This document shows, one piece after another, positions 1 to 9,271 of a stretch of DNA of 64,000 nt (the stretch's first letter is position 1; each line of letters begins with the position of its first letter). This stretch comes from Bacillota bacterium. Lineage in GTDB: Bacteria; Bacillota; Clostridia; Lachnospirales; Lachnospiraceae. The translations under genes were made by a program, and so were the position numbers. The DNA is taken from assembly GCA_023392995.1 (NCBI GenBank), contig JAEWMZ010000249.1:1-64000 (forward strand), in the 5' to 3' direction. The notes beneath the pieces are model-generated. The model was not told the DNA's origin, searched no databases, and saw only the letters and a program-made list of their open reading frames with translations.

Positions 1-38
1 TTGCCCATATGAAAGTATAGCTATCCTACCATAGAAGC

Positions 39-70
39 AAAAAAAAACAATCAACCCAAAGGTTGATTGT
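39..70 (-). terminator. Intrinsic terminator of the DUF2087 gene
   Basis: Read on the minus strand, ACAATCAACC and GGTTGATTGT form a perfect 10-bp stem with a 4-nt loop, followed by a run of nine T. The stop codon of the DUF2087 gene lies inside the hairpin, so its last codons are part of the terminator. Confidence 0.85.
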
Positions 71-350
71 GGTGGTTGATTGTTTGGTGAGGTTTCCAAT
101 AACGTGAGCCGTTGGACTCCCGGCATAGCAACCCATAATCGATTAATTCTCGCCGAAGCAAGAAAAAATCATCAAAGGTATGCCATTCCTGGCAGATGGA
201 GTTCACCTCTTTCTCAGTATAATTTCGATCCGCTTCAAATTTCTCTGCCAGATAGGAGAGAGTTGCAAATCGAGTATTGTTCTTGCGGGATAGCTGCGTG
301 ATTTTTCCTGTAGCATCAAGAAAATTCTTTATATCAGGCATTGATTCCAA
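51..350 (-). CDS. DUF2087 domain protein
   Basis: A 99-residue protein that matches by eye the DUF2087 family, small proteins found alone or behind a winged-helix regulator domain and probably nucleic-acid related. The recognisable core runs from about residue 8 (KNFLDATGKITQLSRKNN) through an alternating charged helix to the DYGLLCRESNGSRYWK strand near residue 75. No DNA-binding domain precedes it, so it is the stand-alone form. A TTG start at 350 is preferred because AAGGA lies 7 nt upstream; the ATG at 341 would be 16 nt from that site. The last residues after YWK are encoded within the terminator hairpin and may not be functional. Molecular function is unknown. Confidence 0.7.
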   Translation of the reverse strand: MESMPDIKNFLDATGKITQLSRKNNTRFATLSYLAEKFEADRNYTEKEVNSICQEWHTFDDFFLLRRELIDYGLLCRESNGSRYWKPHQTINHHNQPLG

Positions 351-460
351 TTATGGTTCCTTCTTTCTATCATATAGTTTAGTTTTTACACTGCATAAGG
401 TTTTGAATAAGCGGGCGTTACGTCAGTTCCCAGGCATGAATAGGAGACGTTATAACTAGA

Positions 461-846
461 TGTGGCTGATCGGCATCGATGAGTTATTACCTTCTTATTG
501 GCAGTTCGCAGAATGTTATGGCAAGCCCGGATGGTTAAAGGGCTTTAGGTGTAATCCCCTATGGATGCATTATAAAGCCCCTGGCGAGCATATTCAATAA
601 ACGCTGAGTAGAGTTTTAAATAACCCAGAAAGACTGACCAAGGTCGTGGAGCTGAGCGGAGCAAAAAGTACGGATTATAAGAACCTGGAATCAGCCCAGG
701 AGCTTTCGGATAAATGTGTTGAGACTTCGGAAAAATGGAAGCCGGTGGCAGAACGGCTATGGAAGGAATCAAGATCCCAGGAATTAGCTGCGCTGGAATT
801 AATCAGTCCATGCGCTGGCTGCAGACGTTGTAGCCAGCAAAAATAG
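461..846 (+). other. Degraded coding-like stretch, unrecognised
   Basis: Two neighbouring open stretches in different frames look like a decayed gene. One runs 461-601 and begins MWLIGIDELLPSYW; the other is open up to a stop at 846, is rich in charged residues (for example ELSDKCVETSEKWKPVAERL) and ends in a CAGCRRC cysteine cluster. Neither part has a convincing ribosome binding site and I recognise no family. The remainder of 351-945 shows no other gene. Confidence 0.2.
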
Positions 847-871
847 AAATAACAGCCAGGTGAACTTGGAA

Positions 872-914
872 AAGATACCGCCGGTAGATGAAAACCTGTC
901 GCGGTATCTTTTCT
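872..914. terminator. Bidirectional intrinsic terminator
   Basis: AAGATACCGC and GCGGTATCTT form a 10-bp stem around a 19-nt loop. T-rich sequence follows on the plus strand, and TTTTCC follows the stem on the minus strand, so it can serve the PucR-type gene and the degraded stretch opposite it. Confidence 0.75.
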
Positions 915-945
915 GTCATTGCTAAGTGGCATGTAAAAAATAGAT

Positions 946-2526
946 TTAGTTCTTTTTTCCTTTCTTTGGGATATCCGCCAGTTCTCCCAGCTTTAAAAAC
1001 TCTAAAGTAAGGTGCAGCCGCATCCGTTCGAGACCACTATTGAGATCGAGATGAAACAATTCTCGAAGCTTGTTCATACGGTAATAGAAAGTGTTCTTAT
1101 GGATATACAAATTCTGTGCACATAAGGTGTGTTGATCAATATGGAGCAAATATTCCTGCAGAGTATCCAGAAAATTAGTATTGTGTTTATTGTCATAAGC
1201 CAGAATTTGATTGACGGCAGGATGATAAAAATCCTTTAAATCACAGGCTGCAGAGATAATCTGGCCAATGTGATAAAACATACAATCAGAATAAAAGTAT
1301 ATAGTTTGATCCGGAGAAATAATTTGACGAAGCTCATACGCCTTTAAGGTTTGCTCATAAAATTTTCGAAGCTCAAGCAGGTTGGAAAAGCAGTTACTGA
1401 GTACTCCGGTTAATTGATTGGATTCCAGGCATTCGTCTATAACGCCGCCTTCCAAAAAGGATGAGATATCTTCATCCTTTTGCTGGACAAGCAGCACAAG
1501 CCGTCCGTTATAAATGGCATATCTTGAGTTTGGCAGGATGTGCTGCAGCTGGTAGGCCAGAATCTGTGCCTTGTGACTAAAATCCACAGTATCGTTATCA
1601 AATATGGTAAAGACATATAAGCAAGGTGAATCATTCCAATTCAGCTGTTCCTTTCTCAGTCTTACAATTTTCTGATTTGGTATTTTTTGATCCAACAACT
1701 CAGATAAAAATACGCTATGCATAATACCCCTGTTATTCTTGTAAAAATCGTTTTTTTGCATCTCCCAGGAAATCAGCTGGCAAAAAAAGTTGAGGAATTC
1801 GAAGTCATAGCTGGTAAAAGAGTGATCATATTCCATCATTCCAATCTGAGCCACCTCGATTCCGTGAATATAGACAAGTATGGACAGCCAGCCATATTGT
1901 TCGGTTTTTGGCTTGTCATAGGTAGGATATTTGGAGGCACGGAGCTTTTCATAAAGCTTGTCCTGCTTCATCCGATGAAGTGTTTGTTCTGTAATATATC
2001 CAATCTCCCTTTGCATATCCAGATCCGGTCTGGATTCAATCTTTAGCCCGTGATACATAGCAATTACCTTATAGCTGGTATCAATAATAACGATGGGAGA
2101 TTTGACAAGCTGAAAAGCTTCATCGACCAGATATTGAAGACCTCTGTTTTTGTTGGAGGCCTCCATCATATGATTGATGTAACTGGTGTATTTCGTTTCA
2201 GCCAAAAAGATTTCCGTAGACATATCACAGAGGTTTTGGAACTGGATTTTATAGCTGGTGAGAATGATGTTACAATTCGGGAAAGCAGCAAGGAGCTTAT
2301 CTTTGTCATAGCTGCCATTTTGGTCGTCCATGCATAAAAAGTTCAGACGTTCCTGTGTTGCCAGAGGCAGAAGTCTGGAGAGGCGTCCAATATAAATCAT
2401 ATTGGGGACCAGCTTGCTGGAGGAGGGGTAGGGACGGAAGGAATACACCTGCTCATTGTCATTAATATTTTGTAACCATATGGGAGTTACCGACTGTAAT
2501 TCCCTGATGAATTTACTTAATTCCAT
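946..2526 (-). CDS. PucR/CdaR-type transcriptional regulator
   Basis: A 526-residue regulator. The last ~60 residues carry the PucR C-terminal helix-turn-helix (HTH_30) typical of PucR, CdaR and related activators: HTLCAQNLYIHKNTFYYRMN followed by LRELFHLDL. The middle has GAF-like character (IVIIDTSYKVIAMYHG around residue 160), and the N-terminal ~130 residues are unassigned. I start at ATG 2526 because AAGGAG lies just upstream; an in-frame ATG at 2580 lacks such a site. It is divergent from the acyl carrier protein operon 190 bp away, which makes that operon its likely target. The inducer is unknown; family members sense small acids, purines or sugar acids. Confidence 0.85.
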   Translation of the reverse strand: MELSKFIRELQSVTPIWLQNINDNEQVYSFRPYPSSSKLVPNMIYIGRLSRLLPLATQERLNFLCMDDQNGSYDKDKLLAAFPNCNIILTSYKIQFQNLCDMSTEIFLAETKYTSYINHMMEASNKNRGLQYLVDEAFQLVKSPIVIIDTSYKVIAMYHGLKIESRPDLDMQREIGYITEQTLHRMKQDKLYEKLRASKYPTYDKPKTEQYGWLSILVYIHGIEVAQIGMMEYDHSFTSYDFEFLNFFCQLISWEMQKNDFYKNNRGIMHSVFLSELLDQKIPNQKIVRLRKEQLNWNDSPCLYVFTIFDNDTVDFSHKAQILAYQLQHILPNSRYAIYNGRLVLLVQQKDEDISSFLEGGVIDECLESNQLTGVLSNCFSNLLELRKFYEQTLKAYELRQIISPDQTIYFYSDCMFYHIGQIISAACDLKDFYHPAVNQILAYDNKHNTNFLDTLQEYLLHIDQHTLCAQNLYIHKNTFYYRMNKLRELFHLDLNSGLERMRLHLTLEFLKLGELADIPKKGKKN

Positions 2527-2658
2527 GAAGATCTCCTTGTTGTGTTGGAACACAATTGTATGATTGGAAAGTAGAATCAATTTGTAGTGCAGAACATTGT
2601 TATTTTTTTATCCATTATATACAATTGATACATATATAGCAATAATGAAAATGTATAT

Positions 2659-2671
2659 GTGCAATGTGCAC
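2659..2671. promoter_or_regulatory. Candidate operator palindrome
   Basis: GTGCAATGTGCAC has perfect GTGCA/TGCAC arms around a 3-nt centre. It lies between the divergent PucR-type gene and the acyl carrier protein gene, a natural place for a PucR-family binding site. No experimental or comparative support is available. Confidence 0.3.
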
Positions 2672-2713
2672 AAAATTAATATTGTGTTTTTGACTAATTA
2701 GGAGGTTGAAGAA

Positions 2714-2962
2714 ATGAATCAGAGAGATGAAATTTATGCAATGCTAGTAGAACGAGGAGCACCCTTATTTGGGAAGGAAAAAGAAGAGATGAGCGAGGAA
2801 CTTCGTTTTGTGGAAGATCTTAACGCCAAATCCGTACATTACTCCCAAATTACTACATTCTTAGAGGACAAGTTTGATGTTGAGATTCCATATATGAATT
2901 TTCGCCGTAAGAAGACCATCGGAGAAGCAGTGGATTACGTGTGCGAATTATTAGAGGATTAA
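2714..2962 (+). CDS. Acyl carrier protein-like protein
   Basis: An 82-residue acidic helical protein with acyl carrier protein organisation. The phosphopantetheine-attachment serine corresponds to S40 in LNAKSVHYSQI; the usual DSL signature has become KSV, so the Asp before the Ser is replaced by Lys. Helix 1 (MNQRDEIYAMLVERG) and the C-terminal acidic helix ending CELLED fit the fold. An AGGAGG site lies 8 nt before ATG. It is the first gene of a co-directional run with the hydrolase, butyrate kinase and flavoprotein. No fatty-acid synthesis genes are nearby, so a specialised carrier role is more likely than general lipid synthesis. Whether it is phosphopantetheinylated with the altered motif is open. 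Confidence 0.75.
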   Translation: MNQRDEIYAMLVERGAPLFGKEKEEMSEELRFVEDLNAKSVHYSQITTFLEDKFDVEIPYMNFRRKKTIGEAVDYVCELLED

Positions 2963-3041
2963 GTAAAGAGTTCATCTGGAATAAATGAAAATCAAAGTCA
3001 TGAAAATCAAAAATGAATGAAAAGCAGAAATGGAGAAGAGT

Positions 3042-4796
3042 ATGAACGACGGTCAATATTTTACACGAAAAGAAGTGTTTAAGGGAGAAGAACTAGAAGC
3101 GATTTATCGTGTTGCCAGAAAGCCGGTAGATAATCAGGAAGCAGTTGACCTGGCAAACAGCGAAGACCCCATGGCTAGAATGGGTCAGGGCTTTTGTCCT
3201 GCCTTCAACCAGAGAGTATATGAGGCAGCGCCTGGAATCATCTGTGAACAGGATGTAGCTGTCAAAATGAGAGATGGTGTCACAATCTACACCGATATCT
3301 TCAGACCGAAGAATAGTACAGAACAGATTCCGGTTATCGTATCCTGGAGCTGGTTCGGCAAACGTCCTGGAGAGGGTATGTCCGAATGGCAGATCATGGG
3401 GGTTCCCCCTCAGACTGTATCAAATCTTGCGAAGTTTGAGTCACCGGATCCGATGTACTGGTGCTATAACGGATATGCGGTAGCCAATGTTGATGTTCGC
3501 GGGGCAGGTCACTCCGAGGGTAATGTACATATGTTTACTCATCAGGATAGTGAGGACGGATATGACTTTATTGAATGGATTGCCCAGCAGGAATGGTGTA
3601 ATGGTAAGGTGGGCATGGCAGGTAACTCCGGGGTTGCTATGCATCAGTGGAGAATCGCTGCATACCAGCCGCCTCATCTTGCCTGTATCGCTCCCTGGGA
3701 AGCCACCACGGATCTTTACAGAGAATCCATCTACGAGGGTGGTATTCCAGCACTCAGCTTTAATGAATTTATTGCAGCACAGGTAACCGGCCCCGGCGGT
3801 GTTGATGATCAGGTTGCAATGGCACGTAAATATCCCTTTATGAATGGCTATTGGCAGGATAAGATACCGGATTTTTCTAAGATTCGCCTCCCAATCTATG
3901 CTACTGCAGGCTTTAGCCATTTTCACTTAAGAGGATCTGTTCAAGCCTTCAGAAAAGCCAAATCACGTAAAAAGTGGATCAGAATGCATCGGGATTTCGA
4001 GTGGCCGGATAGCTATAATCCTCATAACCTGGAGGATTTAAAACGCTTCTACGACCGTTATCTGAAGGAGATTCATAATGGCTGGGAGCTTACACCTAAG
4101 GTACGTATTGACGTCATGGATGCCTTTGACTGTGATTATCAGGTACAACGAAAAGAGAACGAATTCCCGTTAGAACGAACAGAGTATAAGCGTTATTATC
4201 TTGATGCCACCAGCATGACCATGCAGGATCGGCCGGTAATCCAAAAGAGCAGTGTTAGCTATGAAGGAAATACCCAGGAAGCTGTATTTGATATGGAATT
4301 TACGGAGGATACAGAACTCACCGGATATATTTCTCTTCGGCTGTTCGTAGAGGCAGACGGTCATGATGATATGGATATGTTCTTCAATATTCAAAAGGCA
4401 GATAAAGAGGGCAACTGGATTCCCTGGACTACTCTTGGTGAGCCACATCCGGGAGCATGGGGGAAATGCCGGGTATCTCACAGAGAGCTTGACCCAGAGC
4501 TTTCCACAATGTTTCAGCCGATTATGGCTCATAAGAGGGAATTAAAATTAAGCAAAGGCGAGATCGTTCCAATTGATGTTGAAATTGTACCTTCCAGCCG
4601 CATCTGGCATAAGGGAGAGAAGCTGAGAATTCAAATCGCAGGACGTTATATCCGTGAAGGTTGGTTTGAGCCTTTGGCATGGGATACGGATAATCACGGA
4701 AACCATATTATCCACACCGGTGGAGAATACGAATCCTATATTCAGGTTCCTGTAATTCCTCCTAAATTCAGATCAGGAGATTATGTATATCGTTAA
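3042..4796 (+). CDS. CocE/NonD-type hydrolase (X-Pro dipeptidyl-peptidase S15 family)
   Basis: A 584-residue serine hydrolase of the CocE/NonD group, which includes cocaine esterase, glutaryl-7-ACA acylase and X-Pro peptidases. The N-terminal alpha/beta-hydrolase part has RDGVTIYTDIFRP near residue 75 and the nucleophile S196 in GMAGNSGVAM. The C-terminal jelly-roll part begins around residue 375, with DMEFTEDTELTGYISLRLFV and the closing GGEYESYIQVPVIP. There is no signal peptide, so it should be cytoplasmic. I start at ATG 3042 with GGAGAAG just upstream rather than ATG 3030. It sits between the carrier protein and butyrate kinase, suggesting it cleaves an acyl ester, amide or thioester; the substrate is unknown. 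Confidence 0.85.
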   Translation: MNDGQYFTRKEVFKGEELEAIYRVARKPVDNQEAVDLANSEDPMARMGQGFCPAFNQRVYEAAPGIICEQDVAVKMRDGVTIYTDIFRPKNSTEQIPVIVSWSWFGKRPGEGMSEWQIMGVPPQTVSNLAKFESPDPMYWCYNGYAVANVDVRGAGHSEGNVHMFTHQDSEDGYDFIEWIAQQEWCNGKVGMAGNSGVAMHQWRIAAYQPPHLACIAPWEATTDLYRESIYEGGIPALSFNEFIAAQVTGPGGVDDQVAMARKYPFMNGYWQDKIPDFSKIRLPIYATAGFSHFHLRGSVQAFRKAKSRKKWIRMHRDFEWPDSYNPHNLEDLKRFYDRYLKEIHNGWELTPKVRIDVMDAFDCDYQVQRKENEFPLERTEYKRYYLDATSMTMQDRPVIQKSSVSYEGNTQEAVFDMEFTEDTELTGYISLRLFVEADGHDDMDMFFNIQKADKEGNWIPWTTLGEPHPGAWGKCRVSHRELDPELSTMFQPIMAHKRELKLSKGEIVPIDVEIVPSSRIWHKGEKLRIQIAGRYIREGWFEPLAWDTDNHGNHIIHTGGEYESYIQVPVIPPKFRSGDYVYR

Positions 4797-4871
4797 AAAG
4801 CAACGATCATATGAGAGATATTATATTGAAATAGGGAAGCAATTAATGTAGCGGGTATAGGAGGCAAAGCA

Positions 4872-5978
4872 ATGAGTAAAGTATATCGAATTTTCACCTT
4901 GAGTCCAGGTTCAACTTCTACAAAGCTTGCTGTGTTTGAGAATGAGACTCTGGTGTTTAAGTCAAATGTTTCACATGATCCCGACATGTTAAAGCAGTTT
5001 AAGGAAATCAAAGATCAGCTTCCATATCGAGTAGAAACAATTGTAAGAGAACTGGAGAAAAATAAGATTTCCCTTGAGGGAATTGATGCATACGCTGCCT
5101 ATAGCGGCGGACTGGTACCCATGGTTGGGGGCGTTTATCAGGTTAACGAAACAATCTTAAGGGATTCCAGAGAGGGTAAGACAGTAAAGCACCCTGCCTT
5201 ACTCGGTTCACAGATTATTGATGAATTTGCGAAAAAAACGAAGGTACCGGCATTCTTGGTGAATCCTCCTGATGTGGATGAGTTCCAGGATTTAGCCAGG
5301 GTTACGGGTATGAAAGGATTGTACCGGGAGAGCCGTGTTCATGTACTCAACCAAAAAGAGGTTGCTCATCGTTATGCGAAAGAGCTGGGAAAGAAATATG
5401 AAGACTGTAACTTTGTTGTGGCACATGTTGGCGGCGGCTTATCTGTAACAGCTCAGCGAAAAGGTAAGATTATAGACGGTAATGATGTGTTAAACGGTGA
5501 CGGGCCGATGGCACCGAACCGCTCTGGCTCCCTGCCGGCAGTTCCCATCATTAGGATGTGCTTCTCCGGTGAATACACAGAGAAGGAAATGATAGAGAAG
5601 ATCAGCAAAAATGGGGGACTGCTCGGACACCTGGGTACCGATGATACGCGTACAATTAAACATAGGATAGAAGAAGGAGATGAATATGCAAAGCTAATTT
5701 ATGATGCTATGGCGTATCAATTAGCGAAGTTCATCGGCTCGTATGCAGTTGTTCTGGAGGGTCAGGTGGATGGAATCATCTTAACCGGAGGAGTAAGCAA
5801 TGAGCCGTATTTCGTATCTAACATCAGGAGACTGTGCGCTTTCCTTGCACCCATCAAGGTGTATGGAGGAGACTTTGAGATGGAAGCACTTGCTTCCGGG
5901 GCAATACGAGCATTGACGGGGGAGGAAGAAATAAAGGAATATACGGGGATACCGGTATGGTCAGGCTTCGAAGCATAG
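4872..5978 (+). CDS. buk: Butyrate kinase
   Basis: A 368-residue acetate/butyrate kinase (ASKHA fold) that converts butyryl phosphate and ADP to butyrate and ATP, or the reverse. The phosphate-binding signature TLSPGSTSTKLAVFEN is near the N terminus, AHVGGGLSVTAQ near residue 190, and LTGGVSNEPYF close to the C terminus. Length is about that of clostridial Buk. No phosphotransbutyrylase gene (ptb), its usual partner, is adjacent; instead it lies between a CocE/NonD hydrolase and an Fe-S flavoprotein in the operon that begins with an acyl carrier protein. A role in catabolism of another short branched acid is therefore possible. Confidence 0.92.
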   Translation: MSKVYRIFTLSPGSTSTKLAVFENETLVFKSNVSHDPDMLKQFKEIKDQLPYRVETIVRELEKNKISLEGIDAYAAYSGGLVPMVGGVYQVNETILRDSREGKTVKHPALLGSQIIDEFAKKTKVPAFLVNPPDVDEFQDLARVTGMKGLYRESRVHVLNQKEVAHRYAKELGKKYEDCNFVVAHVGGGLSVTAQRKGKIIDGNDVLNGDGPMAPNRSGSLPAVPIIRMCFSGEYTEKEMIEKISKNGGLLGHLGTDDTRTIKHRIEEGDEYAKLIYDAMAYQLAKFIGSYAVVLEGQVDGIILTGGVSNEPYFVSNIRRLCAFLAPIKVYGGDFEMEALASGAIRALTGEEEIKEYTGIPVWSGFEA

Positions 5979-6023
5979 AACAAATAAGTTGATATAATTT
6001 AGGTGTTATTAAGGAGGCATGCT

Positions 6024-6956
6024 ATGAAAGTATTGGGGATTTCAGCAGGAACAAAAAATGGTAACAACGACGCTATGTGCAAAGAGGCATTAATCGGTGC
6101 GCAGAAAATGGGTGCAGAAATCGAATTTATTCGTCTGCTCGATTTAAAGCTAGAGCACTGTACCGGATGCATCGCTTGTGTTCAGGGCTTAATGTCAGGA
6201 AAAGGCGGCAAATGTGTACTGAAGGACGACTTTGAATGGTTAAAGGATAAAATGTTTGAGGCGGATGCGATTGTATTTGCTGTACCGATTTTTGAAAAGG
6301 GTGCTGCTGGAATATTTCGGACAATTACGGATCGCTTTGGTCCCAGAATGGATAAGGCAATGAATGTGGTTGGTACCAAGATTGCAGAAGCAACTGGCGG
6401 AAAAGCGCCTGACCAGAGAATCTTCAAGGATAAAGTAGTCTCCTATATGGGAATCGGCGGTTCTGATTGGAGTACCAGAATTGCTTGCGATTTTGAGCTG
6501 TTATCCCTGATTCCTATCTGGAAAACAATAGATAATGAAGTATTCTCCTGGTCAAAGTGCATTGTTATGGAGGATGAAAAAGTACAGAGAGCGCATGAGA
6601 TTGGTGTGAATCTTGCAAAAGCAGCAGCTCATATGGAGGAAGCTAAATATCTTGGTGATCCGGGTGTATGTCCCCATTGCCACAGCAGAGAGTTCTATCT
6701 GAATGATGATTCATCAAAAGCGATCTGCTGCCTTTGCGGCATAGAAGGTGATATTAAAGTTGTAGAGGGTAAGGTAAAGTTTGAGTTCGCGCCGGAGCAG
6801 GTATCACATGCACATAACACAATGCCTGGTAAATTCATTCACTGTGATGATATTAAGGAAAATGAAGGTAAGTTAATGGAATGGAAGAAAGATCCTTTGT
6901 TCAAGGAACGTAACGACAAATACAAAGCCTTCATTACAGCCACTATGCCCCGATAG
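6024..6956 (+). CDS. Iron-sulfur flavoprotein / NADPH-dependent FMN reductase family
   Basis: A 310-residue flavodoxin-fold protein. The N terminus (MKVLGISAGTKNGNNDAM) is the FMN-binding start of the family. HCTGCIACVQG followed by a cysteine twelve residues on resembles the compact Fe-S cluster motif of iron-sulfur flavoproteins. A C-terminal extension carries CPHC and CCLCG pairs that look like a zinc ribbon or rubredoxin-like knuckle, about residues 213-242. AAGGAGG lies just before ATG 6024; an in-frame upstream start at 6003 is less likely. Last gene of the carrier protein/hydrolase/kinase run, it probably supplies an electron-transfer step, perhaps reduction of an unsaturated or nitro-type substrate. 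Confidence 0.8.
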   Translation: MKVLGISAGTKNGNNDAMCKEALIGAQKMGAEIEFIRLLDLKLEHCTGCIACVQGLMSGKGGKCVLKDDFEWLKDKMFEADAIVFAVPIFEKGAAGIFRTITDRFGPRMDKAMNVVGTKIAEATGGKAPDQRIFKDKVVSYMGIGGSDWSTRIACDFELLSLIPIWKTIDNEVFSWSKCIVMEDEKVQRAHEIGVNLAKAAAHMEEAKYLGDPGVCPHCHSREFYLNDDSSKAICCLCGIEGDIKVVEGKVKFEFAPEQVSHAHNTMPGKFIHCDDIKENEGKLMEWKKDPLFKERNDKYKAFITATMPR

Positions 6957-6978
6957 AGTTACATAGATTAATATGATT

Positions 6979-7016
6979 AAAGGCAAAATGCAGTTCAGGC
7001 TTTTTGCCTTTATTTT
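6979..7016 (+). terminator. Intrinsic terminator after the flavoprotein gene
   Basis: AAAGGCAAAA pairs with TTTTTGCCTTT around a 12-nt loop and is followed by TTTTC. It ends the carrier protein operon. The rest of 6957-7408 holds no supported gene; a 39-codon ORF at 7075 has no family match or ribosome binding site. Confidence 0.75.
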
Positions 7017-7408
7017 CAGTATAGAAATACTAAGATAAAAAGTAATGTGGCATGCAAGGAAAAGGATATATACAATGGTAAAAAGAACATTTGAGGCCGA
7101 ATTAGGCAAGACGATTGCAGCTGCTGACGCAAGAAAGCTCTTGTGCCTTAAGAATTTTAATAGCAGACATCTGGGAACTATTCTAAAAAATTAGAAAAAT
7201 TAACGGGCAGAATACAAACCAGGCTGAGCTTATGCTATAGTTAATACTGAAGCTATAAGCTTATAACAATGAACAATCACTGAGGGACGGCTGCCTTAAA
7301 AAAGTGGATAAGCCTTAGAAAGCCCATATAAAAGCTTGAGATATGGCTTTTATTTTAGAATTAATGAAGCAGTTAGTCTTCATTTGCATTGGAATGGAGG
7401 AAAGTGAA

Positions 7409-8587
7409 ATGAGAGAAGTCGTCATCGTTTCAGCAGTAAGAACAGCAATTGGCAGCTATGGGGGCTCCTTAAAGGACATCTCCTCAGCTGAGCTAGGTAA
7501 AATTGCAGCGGAGGAAGCAATGAAGCGTGCCGGAATAGATGCCTCTATGATTGATGAAGTTATAATTGGAAATGTACTTTCCGCAGGTCATGGACAAAAT
7601 ATTGCAAGGCAGGTAGCAATCAAAGCAGGGATTCCTGAGACCGTGCCTGCTATGTCATTGAGCAAGGTGTGCGGCTCCGGGCTTCGGGCAATCAGCCTTG
7701 CGGTTCAGACAATTAAGGCTGGAGATAACGATGTCGTGCTAGCCGGTGGCACGGAGAGCATGAGTAATGCTGCCTATGTTATGAAAAAAGCTCGTTTTGG
7801 AATGAAAATGGGACATGAGATCGTTATAGATTCTATGATTCAGGACGGCCTATGGGATGCGTTCCAGGACTACCATATGGGGATCACAGCTGAGAATATA
7901 GCAGAAAAATATGGTATTACAAGGGAACAACAGGATGTATTTGCAGCTCAGAGTCAGTGCAGAGCAGAGGCTGCTATAAAAGAAGGAAAATTCCAGGAAG
8001 AAATTGTTCCGGTTATCATTCCACAGAAAAAGGCAGCTTCCATTATTTTTGATACCGATGAGTTTCCCAGGTTTGGAACTACCGCTGAGAAATTGGCAAA
8101 GCTGGCGCCTGCATTTAAGAATAACGGCACTGTAACAGCGGGAAATGCCTCCGGAATCAACGACGGAGCAGCAATGCTTGTGATTATGGCTAAGGAAAAG
8201 GCCAAAAGCCTTGGAGTACCGATTCTGGCTACGATAAAAGCTTATGCCTCTGCTGGTGTTGATCCATCTATTATGGGCTACGGTGTTGTGCCGGCTTCCA
8301 AAAAAGCAATGGAGATAGCGGGAATTAGTGCTGGAGACATCGATCTTGTGGAGGTAAATGAAGCCTTTGCGGCACAGGCCATATGTGTTTGCAAGGATTT
8401 AGGCTTTACCGATGAGAAAACCAATGTAAATGGAGGCGCGATTGCACTGGGTCATCCCATCGGCTGCTCGGGTGCCAGGATTTTAGTTACCCTGCTCCAT
8501 GAGATGAAGCGGAGAGAGTCAAAGTTAGGATTAGCATCACTATGTATCGGCGGAGGTATGGGAACCGCAATGATCGTTGAGAGATAG
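7409..8587 (+). CDS. thlA: Acetyl-CoA acetyltransferase (thiolase)
   Basis: A 392-residue biosynthetic/degradative thiolase that condenses two acetyl-CoA to acetoacetyl-CoA and CoA, or the reverse. The acylated cysteine is C88 in [35 protein letters not shown] and the C-terminal CIGGGMGTA supply the oxyanion-hole and general-base residues. With start ATG 7409 (GGAGG 8 nt upstream) the protein has exactly the standard family length, whereas the longer ORF from 7343 would add a non-homologous extension. It is 27 bp upstream of the CoA-transferase genes. Together they can interconvert acetoacetate and acetyl-CoA, in acetoacetate use or as entry to butyrate and acetone formation. Confidence 0.95.
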   Translation: MREVVIVSAVRTAIGSYGGSLKDISSAELGKIAAEEAMKRAGIDASMIDEVIIGNVLSAGHGQNIARQVAIKAGIPETVPAMSLSKVCGSGLRAISLAVQTIKAGDNDVVLAGGTESMSNAAYVMKKARFGMKMGHEIVIDSMIQDGLWDAFQDYHMGITAENIAEKYGITREQQDVFAAQSQCRAEAAIKEGKFQEEIVPVIIPQKKAASIIFDTDEFPRFGTTAEKLAKLAPAFKNNGTVTAGNASGINDGAAMLVIMAKEKAKSLGVPILATIKAYASAGVDPSIMGYGVVPASKKAMEIAGISAGDIDLVEVNEAFAAQAICVCKDLGFTDEKTNVNGGAIALGHPIGCSGARILVTLLHEMKRRESKLGLASLCIGGGMGTAMIVER

Positions 8588-8614
8588 GATAAGTCGGGAG
8601 GAATGTAGTCAAAG

Positions 8615-9271
8615 ATGAAAAACAAGATAATATCAGTGGAAGAGGCGATCTCCAAGGTACAGGATGGGGATACCGTAATGATTGGCGGTTTTATGTCCTG
8701 CGGTACGCCTGAAATATTAATGGATGAGATAGTAAAAAGGGGAATAAAAGATCTGACTGTGATTGCCAATGATACTGGTGTTCCGGGAAAAGGGATCGGC
8801 AAGCTTATCACAGCCCGATCAATGAAGCATCTGATTGCCTCCCATATTGGATTAAACCCGGAAACCGGAGCGCAAATGACGGCAGGGGAGCTTAAAGTAA
8901 CCTTAGTTCCGCAGGGGTCCCTGGCGGAGATGATTCGAGCTGGAGGAGCAGGCCTGGGTGGTGTTCTTACACCAACCGGTGTCGGGACCGAGATCGAACA
9001 GGGAAAACAAAAAATCAATCTGAATGGGATTGATTATCTGATAGAAATGCCATTAAAGGCAAGGGTTGCCTTGATAAGAGGAAGCATTGTTGATAAGGCA
9101 GGTAACGTATATTATAATGCGACCACCAAGAATTTTAACCCTATGATGGCAACTGCCGCAGAGATCGTGATTGTAGCTGCTGAAAAGATTGTTGAGGTTG
9201 GAGAGCTGGATCCGAATTATGTTATGACCCCGAGTATCTTTGTAGACTATATCGTAGGAGGTGAAGTTTAG
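8615..9271 (+). CDS. ctfA: 3-oxoacid/acetate CoA-transferase, subunit A
   Basis: A 218-residue alpha subunit of the two-subunit family I CoA transferases (CtfA, AtoD, ScoA). It begins with the CoA-binding sequence DGDTVMIGGFMSCGTPE and has the family segments GLNPETGAQM and VTLVPQGSLAEMIRAGGAGL. The active-site glutamate lies in the other subunit. It overlaps ctfB by one base (TAGTG), indicating translational coupling and a 1:1 complex. The gene order thiolase, A, B supports acetoacetyl-CoA as one substrate; the partner acid (acetate or butyrate) cannot be told from sequence. Confidence 0.93.
   Translation: MKNKIISVEEAISKVQDGDTVMIGGFMSCGTPEILMDEIVKRGIKDLTVIANDTGVPGKGIGKLITARSMKHLIASHIGLNPETGAQMTAGELKVTLVPQGSLAEMIRAGGAGLGGVLTPTGVGTEIEQGKQKINLNGIDYLIEMPLKARVALIRGSIVDKAGNVYYNATTKNFNPMMATAAEIVIVAAEKIVEVGELDPNYVMTPSIFVDYIVGGEV

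Noticed and set aside
7075..7194. 39-codon ORF beginning MVKRTFEAELGK
   Set aside because: No ribosome binding site, no family resemblance, and it lies in a decayed-looking intergenic region.
8452..9018. 188-codon minus-strand ORF across the thiolase/ctfA junction
   Set aside because: Antisense shadow of two well-supported genes, with a low-complexity Pro/Ser composition.
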